A stretch of DNA of 64,000 bases from JAJRRS01 sp965230275 (GTDB taxonomy: Bacteria; Planctomycetota; Phycisphaerae; Phycisphaerales; Phycisphaeraceae). How positions within the stretch are numbered: position 1 is the first letter of the stretch; the number at the start of each line of letters is the position of its first letter. Positions 39,222 to 47,460 of the stretch are shown here, piece after piece. Position numbers and translations under genes: made by a program. The DNA lies in assembly GCA_965230275.1 (NCBI GenBank), contig CBDDKO010000002.1, positions 1,364,001-1,428,000 of the forward strand, written 5' to 3'. The notes beneath the pieces are model-generated. The model saw only the letters and a list, made by a program, of their open reading frames with translations. It did not search any database and was not told where the DNA came from.

Positions 39222-42194
39222 CGCACCCAGCAGGCCAAGCAGCGCTACCGACCCGGGCTCGGGGATGTTGACGTTCCCGCCGGGCGGTGTGCCCGTGTTC
39301 CAGTTGTTCAAGACCCCGTCCAGGTCGGCCAGCCCGATGAAGCCATCGCCATCGATATCACCGGCCGACAGATCGCCGGGTGTCACGTTCGTGTTCCAGT
39401 TATTCAAAATGATATCCAGATCGTCCAGACCGACGAAGCCGTCACCGTCCAGGTCACCCGGGATCGCGGTCGCCAGGGAGACGAGGATGTACTCCCCCGC
39501 CTCGATGTTCCCGTTGCCCAGCACCGCCGACGGGACCTGCCCCATGAGCGCCCCGCCGTCCGCGCTCGCATACAAGCCGACCGCCAGGTAGACCTCGTTG
39601 GGCAGGAAACCAAACAGCTGCACCAGATCGACCACGCCCTCCAGCACCCCGCCATTCGGCCCGGTCGCCGCCTCGGCATACCCGGTGACGTCGAACCAGC
39701 CCTCGTAGTCGTTGTCGTTCTCATCAGCAAGGAACGCGCCCCAACCGGCGATCTGCCCGCCCTTTGCCCAATTTGCGGCCTGCATCGCGCCGGGCGTCAA
39801 CGCCAGGTAGATGAATACGTCACTACCCTCGCCCGCATCATCGGTCGCGACATAAAAAATGTCACCGTCGAGTTCCGCGTACAGGTGCTGTCCGCCGGTC
39901 ACCGCGACCTCGGGCACGCCGGCATCCAGCACGCCATCCATCACAAAGTCCGGCGGGGTAGTTCCGCCCAACGCAAGATGCCAGTCCCCGCCGTTGTTGT
40001 TGTCCCAGGTACCACCGCCGTCGTTGAAGACCGCGTCTAGCTGCGTCGCCGTGCCCGGTGTCGAGACCTGATACGACCAGAGCTCCTCCACCGGGTCCCA
40101 GTTCATCGCCACGTCCGGCAGCACCGAACCCCAGTTATCAAAACCGTAATGCAGGAACACCTGACTCGTACCACTCAACGGCCCACCGGCGGCATCGTAG
40201 GTGATCGTCACCAAGTCCCCCGCCGTCGCCGGGTCCGGATCAAACACCACCGCGTCACCGCCGGGGTTAATCACCGAACTGCCCACCCAAACATGCTGGA
40301 TGTCTGTCTTCGCGATGTTGCCATTGCCGTCGATCGCTTCGACGTAGTAATCAACGAGTACGTCTTCGAGCCCAGTGATCATCCCGCCGTAACGCAGCGC
40401 ACGGTAGGTCGGCGTAAGCACGCCGTTCTGTGGCCCGATATCGCTGGAACTCATCGGCACGCTGACCCAGTTGCCCACCTCAGAGCCCCCGGCATACGTC
40501 TCGTTCTCGATCGAGCTCAGCGGGTTCGTCCCGTCGTTGTCGATGCGGTACTTCAGCACCACGTCGGTCAACCCGCTCACGTCATATGCATACGTCCAGA
40601 CCTCGAAGTCGCTGGGCTGAGTCGTGCCCCACTCATCGCCGCCGGGGTTGTACGACTCGCGCTGCGGGATGAACACGCTCGGCGGGGTCGATTCCACGCC
40701 GGCAAACGAGCCGATCACCTGGTCCGCCTGCGCAACCGCCAGGTTGCTGCCGCGCGTCACGTTCGAGTCCCAGACCTCCGTGCCGTCCCAGTACCAGTAG
40801 TCGCTCGACTCCGCGGCCATCAGGTAACGCCACGCCCGCTCGGTCGGCGTGCCGGTGGCGTTAAGAATATTGTCCATGTTCGTCGCCGGCGCGATGTCGT
40901 CGGCCGTGAATACGCGGTTCTTCGCCGCCGTCAGCACCGCCCAGGAGTTGCGGTCCGGGCTCCAACCCGTCCCGTCCGGGTCCCCTAACCACTTCTTGAA
41001 CTCCGGGTCGCCGTTGTCCGCACCGGCCCACGAGCCGTTCTCGATGTGCACCACGTCGCCTGCATCCACCGGGTAGCGTTCGAGGTAGTCCTGGATCGTC
41101 GTCACGTCGTAGTCGGCGTTGCCCTGCGCCCAGCTGACCATGTTCTGGAAGTTCGAGTGGTAGTAAGATTCGCTACCCCCGCCGAAGTTGTCGCCGTCGT
41201 GATGCAGCAGAACGAACATCGGGTGGTCCGGGTCGGTGTTCAGGTGCTGGTACTGGCTCATGACCTGTTCGTACTGCAGCGCCCCGAAGCCGCCCCGCCC
41301 GTCCTCGTTGCCCTCGTACCGAGCCGCAGGCACCGCGACAATCTGGCTGACCGCGCCGGTGTTCGGGTCAACGTGCTGCACATTGTGCGGCCGATACGCA
41401 AACGGCGCAGCCACCTTGCTCGGGGCCCACACGTTATTCAGCTGCACCCACTCGTTGGCGGGGATCGCCGGGTTGATCTGGTCCGCCTTGTTCGGCGCAT
41501 ACAGGTTCGAGCTGTTCGTGTGCGGGTAATTCTCCACTGCCCGCTCGATGTGGATCGAATCAATAATGCTCCACTCGATCCCCTCCGCGACCAGCGCGGG
41601 AATAATCCGCGTGCTGAACGCCGTCTCCGGCGGGAAGATGCCCTTACTGAACGGCACGCTCGGCCCCCACGTCAACTCGTGCACACGCTTCTGCAGCTTG
41701 ATCTGCATCTGGATGTCGCGCGTATCCAGCAGCGGCATCAGCGGGTGGTTAAACCCGAAGTTCACCAGGTCCAGCCGAGGATTACCAAGCGATGTGTTCC
41801 ACGACGCCGCCTGTGTGTACGAAGCGTCCCAGTTGTTCCACTGCCCGCCGTTCACGCCCGCCGCTTCAAGTGTATTAAGGTTCTGGATCAGCGACCCGGA
41901 GAACGACACCTGCGCCCCGAGGTGCGAAAGACCAAGCCCCGACTGGATCGCGTCCTTCGGCCAGGTCGTGTAAGGCCCGAGCCTCTGGTTGTGCACATCC
42001 GTCACGCTGAACGAAAACGCCCCCGATGCATCCGTCTGCAGGATGTTTTCGCCCGGCCGATACTGCGGCTGATGCATATGCCACAGAAAGCCCACATGGA
42101 TCGGCTCCTGAGCTGAAACGTCCCTCGCTATCGACCCGCCAACCACCCCCGCTGCGATCAGCCCGCTAACCAATGTGATACGGCACGGAGCCAT
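39201..42194 (-). CDS. Secreted GH57 amylase-like enzyme with starch-binding module, dockerin-like repeats and PEP-CTERM tail
   Basis: 997 residues behind a perfect GGAGG. Signal peptide ends near ARDVSAQ. GH57 features: FLWHMHQPQYRPGEN, FGFNHPLMPLLDTRD and SKGIFPPETAFSTRIIPALV, then WSIIDSIHIER. GH57 enzymes cleave or transfer alpha-glucan chains. Residues about 680-775 resemble a CBM25 starch-binding module (LHYGFDNWGSV, FNDGGGTWDNNNGGDW). Two dockerin-like loops (GDLDGDGFVGLDDLDIILNN; GDIDGDGFIGLADLDGVLNN) and IPEPGSVALLGLLGASL-IRRR end it. Extracellular alpha-glucan degradation is likely. The divergent neighbour is another secreted hydrolase. Confidence 0.87.
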   Translation of the reverse strand: MAPCRITLVSGLIAAGVVGGSIARDVSAQEPIHVGFLWHMHQPQYRPGENILQTDASGAFSFSVTDVHNQRLGPYTTWPKDAIQSGLGLSHLGAQVSFSGSLIQNLNTLEAAGVNGGQWNNWDASYTQAASWNTSLGNPRLDLVNFGFNHPLMPLLDTRDIQMQIKLQKRVHELTWGPSVPFSKGIFPPETAFSTRIIPALVAEGIEWSIIDSIHIERAVENYPHTNSSNLYAPNKADQINPAIPANEWVQLNNVWAPSKVAAPFAYRPHNVQHVDPNTGAVSQIVAVPAARYEGNEDGRGGFGALQYEQVMSQYQHLNTDPDHPMFVLLHHDGDNFGGGSESYYHSNFQNMVSWAQGNADYDVTTIQDYLERYPVDAGDVVHIENGSWAGADNGDPEFKKWLGDPDGTGWSPDRNSWAVLTAAKNRVFTADDIAPATNMDNILNATGTPTERAWRYLMAAESSDYWYWDGTEVWDSNVTRGSNLAVAQADQVIGSFAGVESTPPSVFIPQRESYNPGGDEWGTTQPSDFEVWTYAYDVSGLTDVVLKYRIDNDGTNPLSSIENETYAGGSEVGNWVSVPMSSSDIGPQNGVLTPTYRALRYGGMITGLEDVLVDYYVEAIDGNGNIAKTDIQHVWVGSSVINPGGDAVVFDPDPATAGDLVTITYDAAGGPLSGTSQVFLHYGFDNWGSVLPDVAMNWDPVEELWSYQVSTPGTATQLDAVFNDGGGTWDNNNGGDWHLALGGTTPPDFVMDGVLDAGVPEVAVTGGQHLYAELDGDIFYVATDDAGEGSDVFIYLALTPGAMQAANWAKGGQIAGWGAFLADENDNDYEGWFDVTGYAEAATGPNGGVLEGVVDLVQLFGFLPNEVYLAVGLYASADGGALMGQVPSAVLGNGNIEAGEYILVSLATAIPGDLDGDGFVGLDDLDIILNNWNTNVTPGDLSAGDIDGDGFIGLADLDGVLNNWNTGTPPGGNVNIPEPGSVALLGLLGASLIRRR

Positions 42195-42670
42195 CAGAAA
42201 CCTCCAAAATGCTTACGGATCGACCAGTTTAAACGGTTAACCATGAAGATTCTAGCATACTTCGACGGAATGTAAATGCCCGTCATGTAAAACCAACGCA
42301 TACCAGTTATTAGCAATTATTTTTATTAATACATGAAAATTTGCCCGCACTAGTTCCGCCCCGCCCGCCAGCATGGTCTTCGGTGCGCCGCGGCCCCCCG
42401 TAAATAACTTTAGTGCTTGCCCGAAAATCACTTAGATCACTTTGTTAATATGGGCAATCGAAGCGTGCATTCCCCCGCACGACCCGTTATAGTTATCGGA
42501 CGCTTCCGGCCTACCACTCGGGACCTGCGCCAATCGGCTCGGGCCCTGCCGACTCGCAGGCCTCCACACCTGCTCCCCGTTGTACTACCCGCCGTAGTTG
42601 AGACCGATTCAACAAAAAACCTAGTCCGTACACCGCCTGATTCGGCCTTGGCCGTTGGACCAGACACAGG
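42195..42670. other. Intergenic region between two divergent secreted hydrolase genes
   Basis: 476 nt. The part next to the GH57 gene is AT-rich (around 42290-42340) and probably holds promoters. No clean -35/-10 pair, hairpin terminator or RNA gene was recognised. Confidence 0.4.
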
Positions 42671-44923
42671 ATGAAGTTCATGCAGTTTACACCGCGCTAC
42701 GTGATCACCCACCCGTTCGCCCTGTTGCTGAGCCTCATGCTGCTTGGCCTGACTAACTCACACGCCCAGGCTCAAGCTCAAGCCAACGGCCCCTGGACCG
42801 ATCCCTGGATCACCAAAGTCACCGGCATCAGCAAGGGCCAGGAAGTGTCCGGCACCGTCTACATCGAAACGCACGTCAAGGACCTCGACGAAGACGCCGA
42901 CTACGACCTGCGCTACGAGGTCGAAGGCCCAAGCGGATTTATCTACACCGCCCGATCGCTCCCCTTCAAACTGAAAGGCGACGCCGGCTGGGACACCACC
43001 CAAGCCACACCAGGCGAGTACTTGCTCAACGCCTACCTCGTCCGCAACCACCGCATCATCGCCTTCCGCAGAATCAACTTCACCGTCGTCGAATCCCCCG
43101 ACCAAACACGCATCACCGACGTGCAGGGCGTCGAGGAAGGCCAGCACCTCACCGAGCCCACCTCCGTCCGGGTATTCGTCGAAGGCGCTACACCCACACG
43201 CGTCACCTTCAACCTCAACGGCCCCGCCCACCTCTGGCACGCCGAACGATACGACCCCTACTTCATGCTCGGCGACCACAACGTCTGGCAGGTCGACGAA
43301 TACCCCGAAGGCGCCTACGCCCTCACCATCACCACCTACCTCGACGACAACGCCACCGATACCCACACCATCAACTTCCACATCGGCGAGGGAACCGAAG
43401 ACCCCATCGTCCCCCTGCCCACGCCCATCGACCCACCCGCTGTAGTTGATGGCGACCCCGACACCGGCCCGCTGCCCGACGGATACGACCGCGGCTTCCT
43501 CGGCATGAACCTCGCCGAAGTCAACTACTACTCCCGTGAGTGGGCCTTCGTTGACGTCATGAAGTTCGCACGCCCCTGGCTGCCCACCTCCGCCGGCAGC
43601 GCCACACCCTGGGATTCAGGCCAAACCCTCAAGCTCAACAGCGACGGCTACCCCATCCTCAGCGCCGGCCAGGCCGCCCACACACACATGTTCATCGACT
43701 CCAACGGCGCCTACCCCGCCGGTCGATACGTCTGCACCTTCGATGGCGACGGCGACATCGCCTTCGACTGGGACGCTCGCGCCGTCAGCCGATCATCAAA
43801 CCGCATCGAGGTCGACGTCGATCCCACCAACCAGGGCATCTACGTCCGCATCAACCGCTCCAACCCCAACAACCCCGTCCGCAACCTCAGGCTCTGGATG
43901 CCCGGCTTCGAAAACGCCGACTCCAGCTTCCACCCTCTCTACATCGAGCGCCTCAAGCCCTTCAGTGTCATCCGCTTCATGGACTGGATGCGCACCAACA
44001 CCTCGGACATCGTCACCTGGTCCCAGCGACCCAAACACACCTACTACTCCCAGGGCGTCGGCGACGGCGTCGCGCTCGAATACATGATCGAGCTGTGCAA
44101 CGAACTCGGCGCAGACCCCTGGTTCTGCATGCCTCACCTCGCCGACGATAACTACGTCCGCCAATTCGCCCAGCAGGTCAAGCAGTCCCTGCGCCCCGAC
44201 CTGAACGTCTACGTCGAATGGTCTAACGAAGTCTGGAACTCCCAATTCCCCCAGCACAAGTGGGTCCAGGAAGTCACCAATAGCGACTCGCTCTCCCTGC
44301 CCTTCCGTCAACGCTGGGCGCGGGAAGCCGACCGCGACTTCGATATCTGGCGCAGCGTCTTCGCCGACCAGAGCGACCGCGTCATCCGCCTCGCCGTCGG
44401 CCAGAAGGACAACCCCTGGGTCACCGAACAGCTCGCCAAAGAAATGGACGGCCAGTTCGACGCCATCTCCTGCTCGACCTACTTCGGCATCACCCGCGAA
44501 CAGATGCCCCAGCTAAGCGCATCCACCACCGCCGACCAGATCCTCGACTGGGCCCTGCATGAAATGTCGCGCAGCCTCCGCCGCAACTACCAGGCCCACG
44601 GCCAACTCGCCCGCGGCTGGTCCGACACCCTCAACAGGAACATCCCCCTGATCGGCTACGAAGGCGGCCAACACTACACCGCCGATGGCGGGTCACCCCC
44701 CTGGGCCAAGGCGCTGCTCGAAGCCCAACGCCACCCCAAGATGTACCAGGCCTACCTCGCCAACCTCGAGGAATGGAAGAACGCCGGCGGCTCCCTGTTC
44801 ACCGCCTTCAACTTCATCGACATCCCCGACAAGTGGGGCGCCTGGGGCCAACTCGAATACATGGACCAGAACATCCAGGACGCCCCCAAGTACCGCGCCC
44901 TGCTGGAATACAACCCCAACTAA
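42671..44923 (+). CDS. Secreted clan GH-A-like glycosidase with N-terminal beta domains
   Basis: 750 residues. Signal peptide with HAQAQAQA cleavage region. Residues about 38-240 are two Ig-like segments (ITKVTGISKGQEVSGTVYIE; TRITDVQGVEEGQHLTEPTS). From about 275 the fold looks like a clan GH-A barrel: FSVIRFMDWMRTN, CNELGADPWFCMPHLADDNY, VEWSNEVWNSQFPQH with the typical Asn-Glu acid/base, and IPLIGYEGGQHY with a candidate nucleophile Glu. Related planctomycete proteins are annotated as cellulose-binding or endoglucanase-like. No dockerin-like or PEP-CTERM tail, unlike its neighbours. Substrate not determined. Confidence 0.75.
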   Translation: MKFMQFTPRYVITHPFALLLSLMLLGLTNSHAQAQAQANGPWTDPWITKVTGISKGQEVSGTVYIETHVKDLDEDADYDLRYEVEGPSGFIYTARSLPFKLKGDAGWDTTQATPGEYLLNAYLVRNHRIIAFRRINFTVVESPDQTRITDVQGVEEGQHLTEPTSVRVFVEGATPTRVTFNLNGPAHLWHAERYDPYFMLGDHNVWQVDEYPEGAYALTITTYLDDNATDTHTINFHIGEGTEDPIVPLPTPIDPPAVVDGDPDTGPLPDGYDRGFLGMNLAEVNYYSREWAFVDVMKFARPWLPTSAGSATPWDSGQTLKLNSDGYPILSAGQAAHTHMFIDSNGAYPAGRYVCTFDGDGDIAFDWDARAVSRSSNRIEVDVDPTNQGIYVRINRSNPNNPVRNLRLWMPGFENADSSFHPLYIERLKPFSVIRFMDWMRTNTSDIVTWSQRPKHTYYSQGVGDGVALEYMIELCNELGADPWFCMPHLADDNYVRQFAQQVKQSLRPDLNVYVEWSNEVWNSQFPQHKWVQEVTNSDSLSLPFRQRWAREADRDFDIWRSVFADQSDRVIRLAVGQKDNPWVTEQLAKEMDGQFDAISCSTYFGITREQMPQLSASTTADQILDWALHEMSRSLRRNYQAHGQLARGWSDTLNRNIPLIGYEGGQHYTADGGSPPWAKALLEAQRHPKMYQAYLANLEEWKNAGGSLFTAFNFIDIPDKWGAWGQLEYMDQNIQDAPKYRALLEYNPN

Positions 44924-44958
44924 ACTTCCCCGCCAGTTACAATCCAGCCCCCACGCAG

Positions 44959-44992
44959 CGCGCCGATCAGCCAATCGGTGCGTTGTCTTCTT
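44959..44992 (+). terminator. Terminator after the GH-A-like gene
   Basis: CGCGCCGAT (44959-44967) pairs with ATCGGTGCG (44974-44982), 9 bp with one G-T, followed by TTGTCTTCTT. The DNA from here to 45327 contains no other recognised feature apart from GAAAGG before the next gene. Confidence 0.65.
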
Positions 44993-45327
44993 ATCCCCAC
45001 GACCGGCCCGCAGGCCATGTAGAAGCGGATTCATCAGGTCGTGGAATAATCCGCCAGCCCTGCAGATTGGTTGGTGCATGAGACGGACAAACCGCCATCA
45101 CAGCACCCGCCGATGCGACCGCAGGGACGCCCTGCAGGCCGAGCTCGACGGCACGGGCCTCACGCTGTTTTAGCTCCGTGTCTGATGCCCCGTAGCCGGA
45201 TTGCGCACCCGTCGCGCTGACGGCTTTAGCACCACAATCAACCCACGACACAAACCACCACCGCGCCACACGGTGTGGCCGGTCTTATCTGCACCAATCA
45301 AACACTGCCCCTGAAAGGAAACCAACC

Positions 45328-46194
45328 ATGTACCGCAAACTCAAACCGCTCCCGATCCTCCTCGCCGCCGCCGCCCTGCTGCTGGGCCAGTCCGCATACG
45401 CCGGCGACGTCGAACCCAACACCATCGAACTGGGCCTCGGCGGGTACAGCCCCGTCTCCTACTTCCAGCCCGCCGGCCCGAAGCCCGGCTCACCCGCCCA
45501 CAGCGCCACGCATCACGGCGTCACCTACTTCTTCACCTCCGCAGACGAGGTCAATACCTTCAACCAGAACCCCGACAAGTACACCCCCGCCTACGACGGC
45601 TGGTGCGCCTTCGGCATGGCCGTCGAAGGCAAGTTCGGGGCCGACCCGACCAACTACAAGATCGTCGACGGCAAGATCAACGTCTTCCTGAAAAACGACG
45701 AACTCGACACCCTCGGCCTGTGGAATGAAGGCGACGAAACCGAGCTGCAAACCAAGGCCGACACCTACTGGGGCAAACTCAACAATAAGCCCAGCCGCGC
45801 CTACCTCGGCGGCCAGAACGTCGGCGCCGACGGCGTCGCCATCGCCGGGTACAGCCCCGTGTCCTACTTCACCAAGGGCTACGCCGAGAAAGGCAGCCCC
45901 GACTTCGCGGTCGAGCACGACGGCTTGACCTACCTGCTGACCAGCGCCGAACAAGCCGAGCAGTTCAAGGCCGCCCCCGACAAGTACGCCCCGGCCTACG
46001 GCGGGTGGTGCGCCTTCGGCATGGCCGTCAGCGACAAGTTCCCCGTCGACCCCACCGCCTTCAAGATCGAAGACGGCAAGCTGCTGCTGTTCCTGACAAA
46101 CGAAGGCGTCAACGCCGTCGATCTCTGGAACGACGGCGACACCAAGGAACTCACCCAAAAAGCCGACGCCCACTGGCAAAAGGTCCAGGGCTAA
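45328..46194 (+). CDS. Secreted protein with two tandem YHS domains
   Basis: 288 residues with a signal peptide (ILLAAAALLLGQSAYAGD). The mature part is an internal duplication. Each half reads GYSPVSYF..., then a hydrophobic YxFTSA/YLLTSA strand, F...PDKY.PAY.GWCAFGMAV and K..VDPT..KI.DGK...FL. These are YHS-domain signatures, known from metal- or redox-related periplasmic proteins. Each half keeps one Cys in the GWCAFGMA core. A role in metal handling is inferred only. It is monocistronic as far as seen. Confidence 0.82.
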   Translation: MYRKLKPLPILLAAAALLLGQSAYAGDVEPNTIELGLGGYSPVSYFQPAGPKPGSPAHSATHHGVTYFFTSADEVNTFNQNPDKYTPAYDGWCAFGMAVEGKFGADPTNYKIVDGKINVFLKNDELDTLGLWNEGDETELQTKADTYWGKLNNKPSRAYLGGQNVGADGVAIAGYSPVSYFTKGYAEKGSPDFAVEHDGLTYLLTSAEQAEQFKAAPDKYAPAYGGWCAFGMAVSDKFPVDPTAFKIEDGKLLLFLTNEGVNAVDLWNDGDTKELTQKADAHWQKVQG

Positions 46195-46274
46195 ACCCTC
46201 TGATTGCCCCCCACACAAGCCCGGTCATGGCCCAACGGGCCTTGGCCGGGGTTTCACGTTACATTAAACTCACA

Positions 46275-46348
46275 CCCCTCTAGATAGTCACACACCACCT
46301 CAACTCTCTCCCCCCCGCCCCCTCTAGATAGTCACACATCACCTCAAC
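46275..46348. repeat. Direct repeat, 30 nt, spaced 44 nt
   Basis: Copies at 46275-46304 and 46319-46348 (CCCCTCTAGATAGTCACACA, then C/T and CACCTCAAC) differ at about one base. They lie just upstream of the UDG-family gene and could be tandem protein-binding sites or repeat debris. Confidence 0.8.
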
Positions 46349-46357
46349 CCGCCCCCC

Positions 46358-46393
46358 CGATCCCTAATCCCCAAACCCTAACCCCCAACCCCC
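46358..46393. repeat. Heptamer-like C-rich repeat abutting a start codon
   Basis: GATCCCTAATCCCCAAACCC and then TAACCCCCAACCCCC run directly into the ATG at 46394. The units (TAATCCC, CAAACCC, TAACCCC, CAACCCC) have a 7-nt period. No Shine-Dalgarno sequence is visible as a result. Confidence 0.78.
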
Positions 46394-46972
46394 ATGCCCC
46401 GCACCCTCAAAGTCATCACGGAAGCTCGCCGGTGCACCCTCTGCGCCGGCGAGCTGCCTTTCCCCCCGCGCCCACTGCTGCAGGGCAGCAAACAATCGCG
46501 CATCCTCATCATCGGCCAGGCCCCCGGCCGAAAGGCCCAGGAAACCGGCACCCCCTGGGATGACGCCTCCGGCCAGCGCCTGCGCGACTGGCTGCAACTC
46601 ACCGATAAGCAGTTCTACGACCCCGCCCTCGTCGCACTCATCCCCATGGGCTTCTGCTACCCCGGCACCGGCAAGTCCGGAGACTTACCCCCCGACCCGC
46701 GCTGCGCCCCGACCTGGCATCCGCGCCTGCTCAAAGCCATGCCGAACATCAAGCTCACCGTCCTGATCGGCAAGTACGCCCTCGACCACTATCTCCCCAA
46801 GCAATACAAAACCATCACCGCCGCCGTCCGCGACCACAAAAAGCTGCTCCCTACACACATCGCCCTCCCCCACCCCTCCCCCCGCAACAACATCTGGCTC
46901 AAAAAGAACCCGTGGTTCGAGAAGCAGACGCTGACGGCCATCAAGAAGCAGACACTAAGTCTGTTACAATAG
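46394..46972 (+). CDS. Uracil-DNA glycosylase superfamily protein
   Basis: 192 residues. Visible motifs: ILIIGQAPGRKAQETGTPWDD (the nucleotide-binding GQAPG..E loop), SGQRLRDWL, VALIPMGFCYPG and the C-terminal LPHPSPRNNIWLKKNPW, matching the HPSPR-type leucine-loop motif of the superfamily. Likely a single-domain base-excision enzyme acting on uracil in DNA, or a close relative. The family type (4, 5 or other) is unclear; a four-cysteine iron-sulfur set is not complete. The start is unusual, lying directly after a C-rich heptamer repeat. The next gene begins 4 nt after its stop. Confidence 0.78.
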   Translation: MPRTLKVITEARRCTLCAGELPFPPRPLLQGSKQSRILIIGQAPGRKAQETGTPWDDASGQRLRDWLQLTDKQFYDPALVALIPMGFCYPGTGKSGDLPPDPRCAPTWHPRLLKAMPNIKLTVLIGKYALDHYLPKQYKTITAAVRDHKKLLPTHIALPHPSPRNNIWLKKNPWFEKQTLTAIKKQTLSLLQ

Positions 46973-46976
46973 CCGC

Positions 46977-47444
46977 ATGACAAACGGGGATCCTGAAATG
47001 ACAGATAAGCCTAATGCTAAAAGAACGCTTGCGGTCGTAGGTGCAATTATTGGCATGCTCGCGCTGGGGGCAGCGTTTATGTCTCCGTGGATCGCATCAG
47101 CCATTGACCCACCCCCGAAACCGGCCGAAGAAGTTCTCGTTGACATGGCCTCAAAGCTCAAAGCGGCTGCCGAAGCAAAGATGTCCGGGGAAACATATCA
47201 GGCGTCCACACCAGACAAACTCCCCTCGGCCTATCTACCGCCGATCGTCATCGGGGCCGGCATGCTCGCCGCGGCATTCGGAGTCGGATCCATCATGTCG
47301 GGTGAGCCTAAAGTCTATGGGGCCTGCGCCTTTGGACTCGGTGTCTCCGCGGCTATTGTCCAGTGGTCCATCATCATCGCCACCTTAGCTATCGCAGCAA
47401 TCATCATCGGGGCCATACTGGTTGCGTTCGGCGTGGACCTGTGA
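46977..47444 (+). CDS. Small membrane protein, unknown
   Basis: 155 residues, three to four hydrophobic segments (TLAVVGAIIGMLALGAAFM; PIVIGAGMLAAAFGVGSIM; WSIIIATLAIAAIIIGAILV) with a soluble loop of about 50 residues between the first two. No family recognised. Its start 4 nt after the glycosylase gene suggests coexpression, but no functional link is evident. ATG at 46998 is an alternative start. Confidence 0.65.
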   Translation: MTNGDPEMTDKPNAKRTLAVVGAIIGMLALGAAFMSPWIASAIDPPPKPAEEVLVDMASKLKAAAEAKMSGETYQASTPDKLPSAYLPPIVIGAGMLAAAFGVGSIMSGEPKVYGACAFGLGVSAAIVQWSIIIATLAIAAIIIGAILVAFGVDL

Positions 47445-47460
47445 CATCCACCATCGAGTC

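Noticed and set aside
44991..45269. 92-codon minus-strand frame in the gap before the YHS gene
   Set aside because: No ribosome site, odd composition and no recognisable fold; the gap is treated as noncoding.
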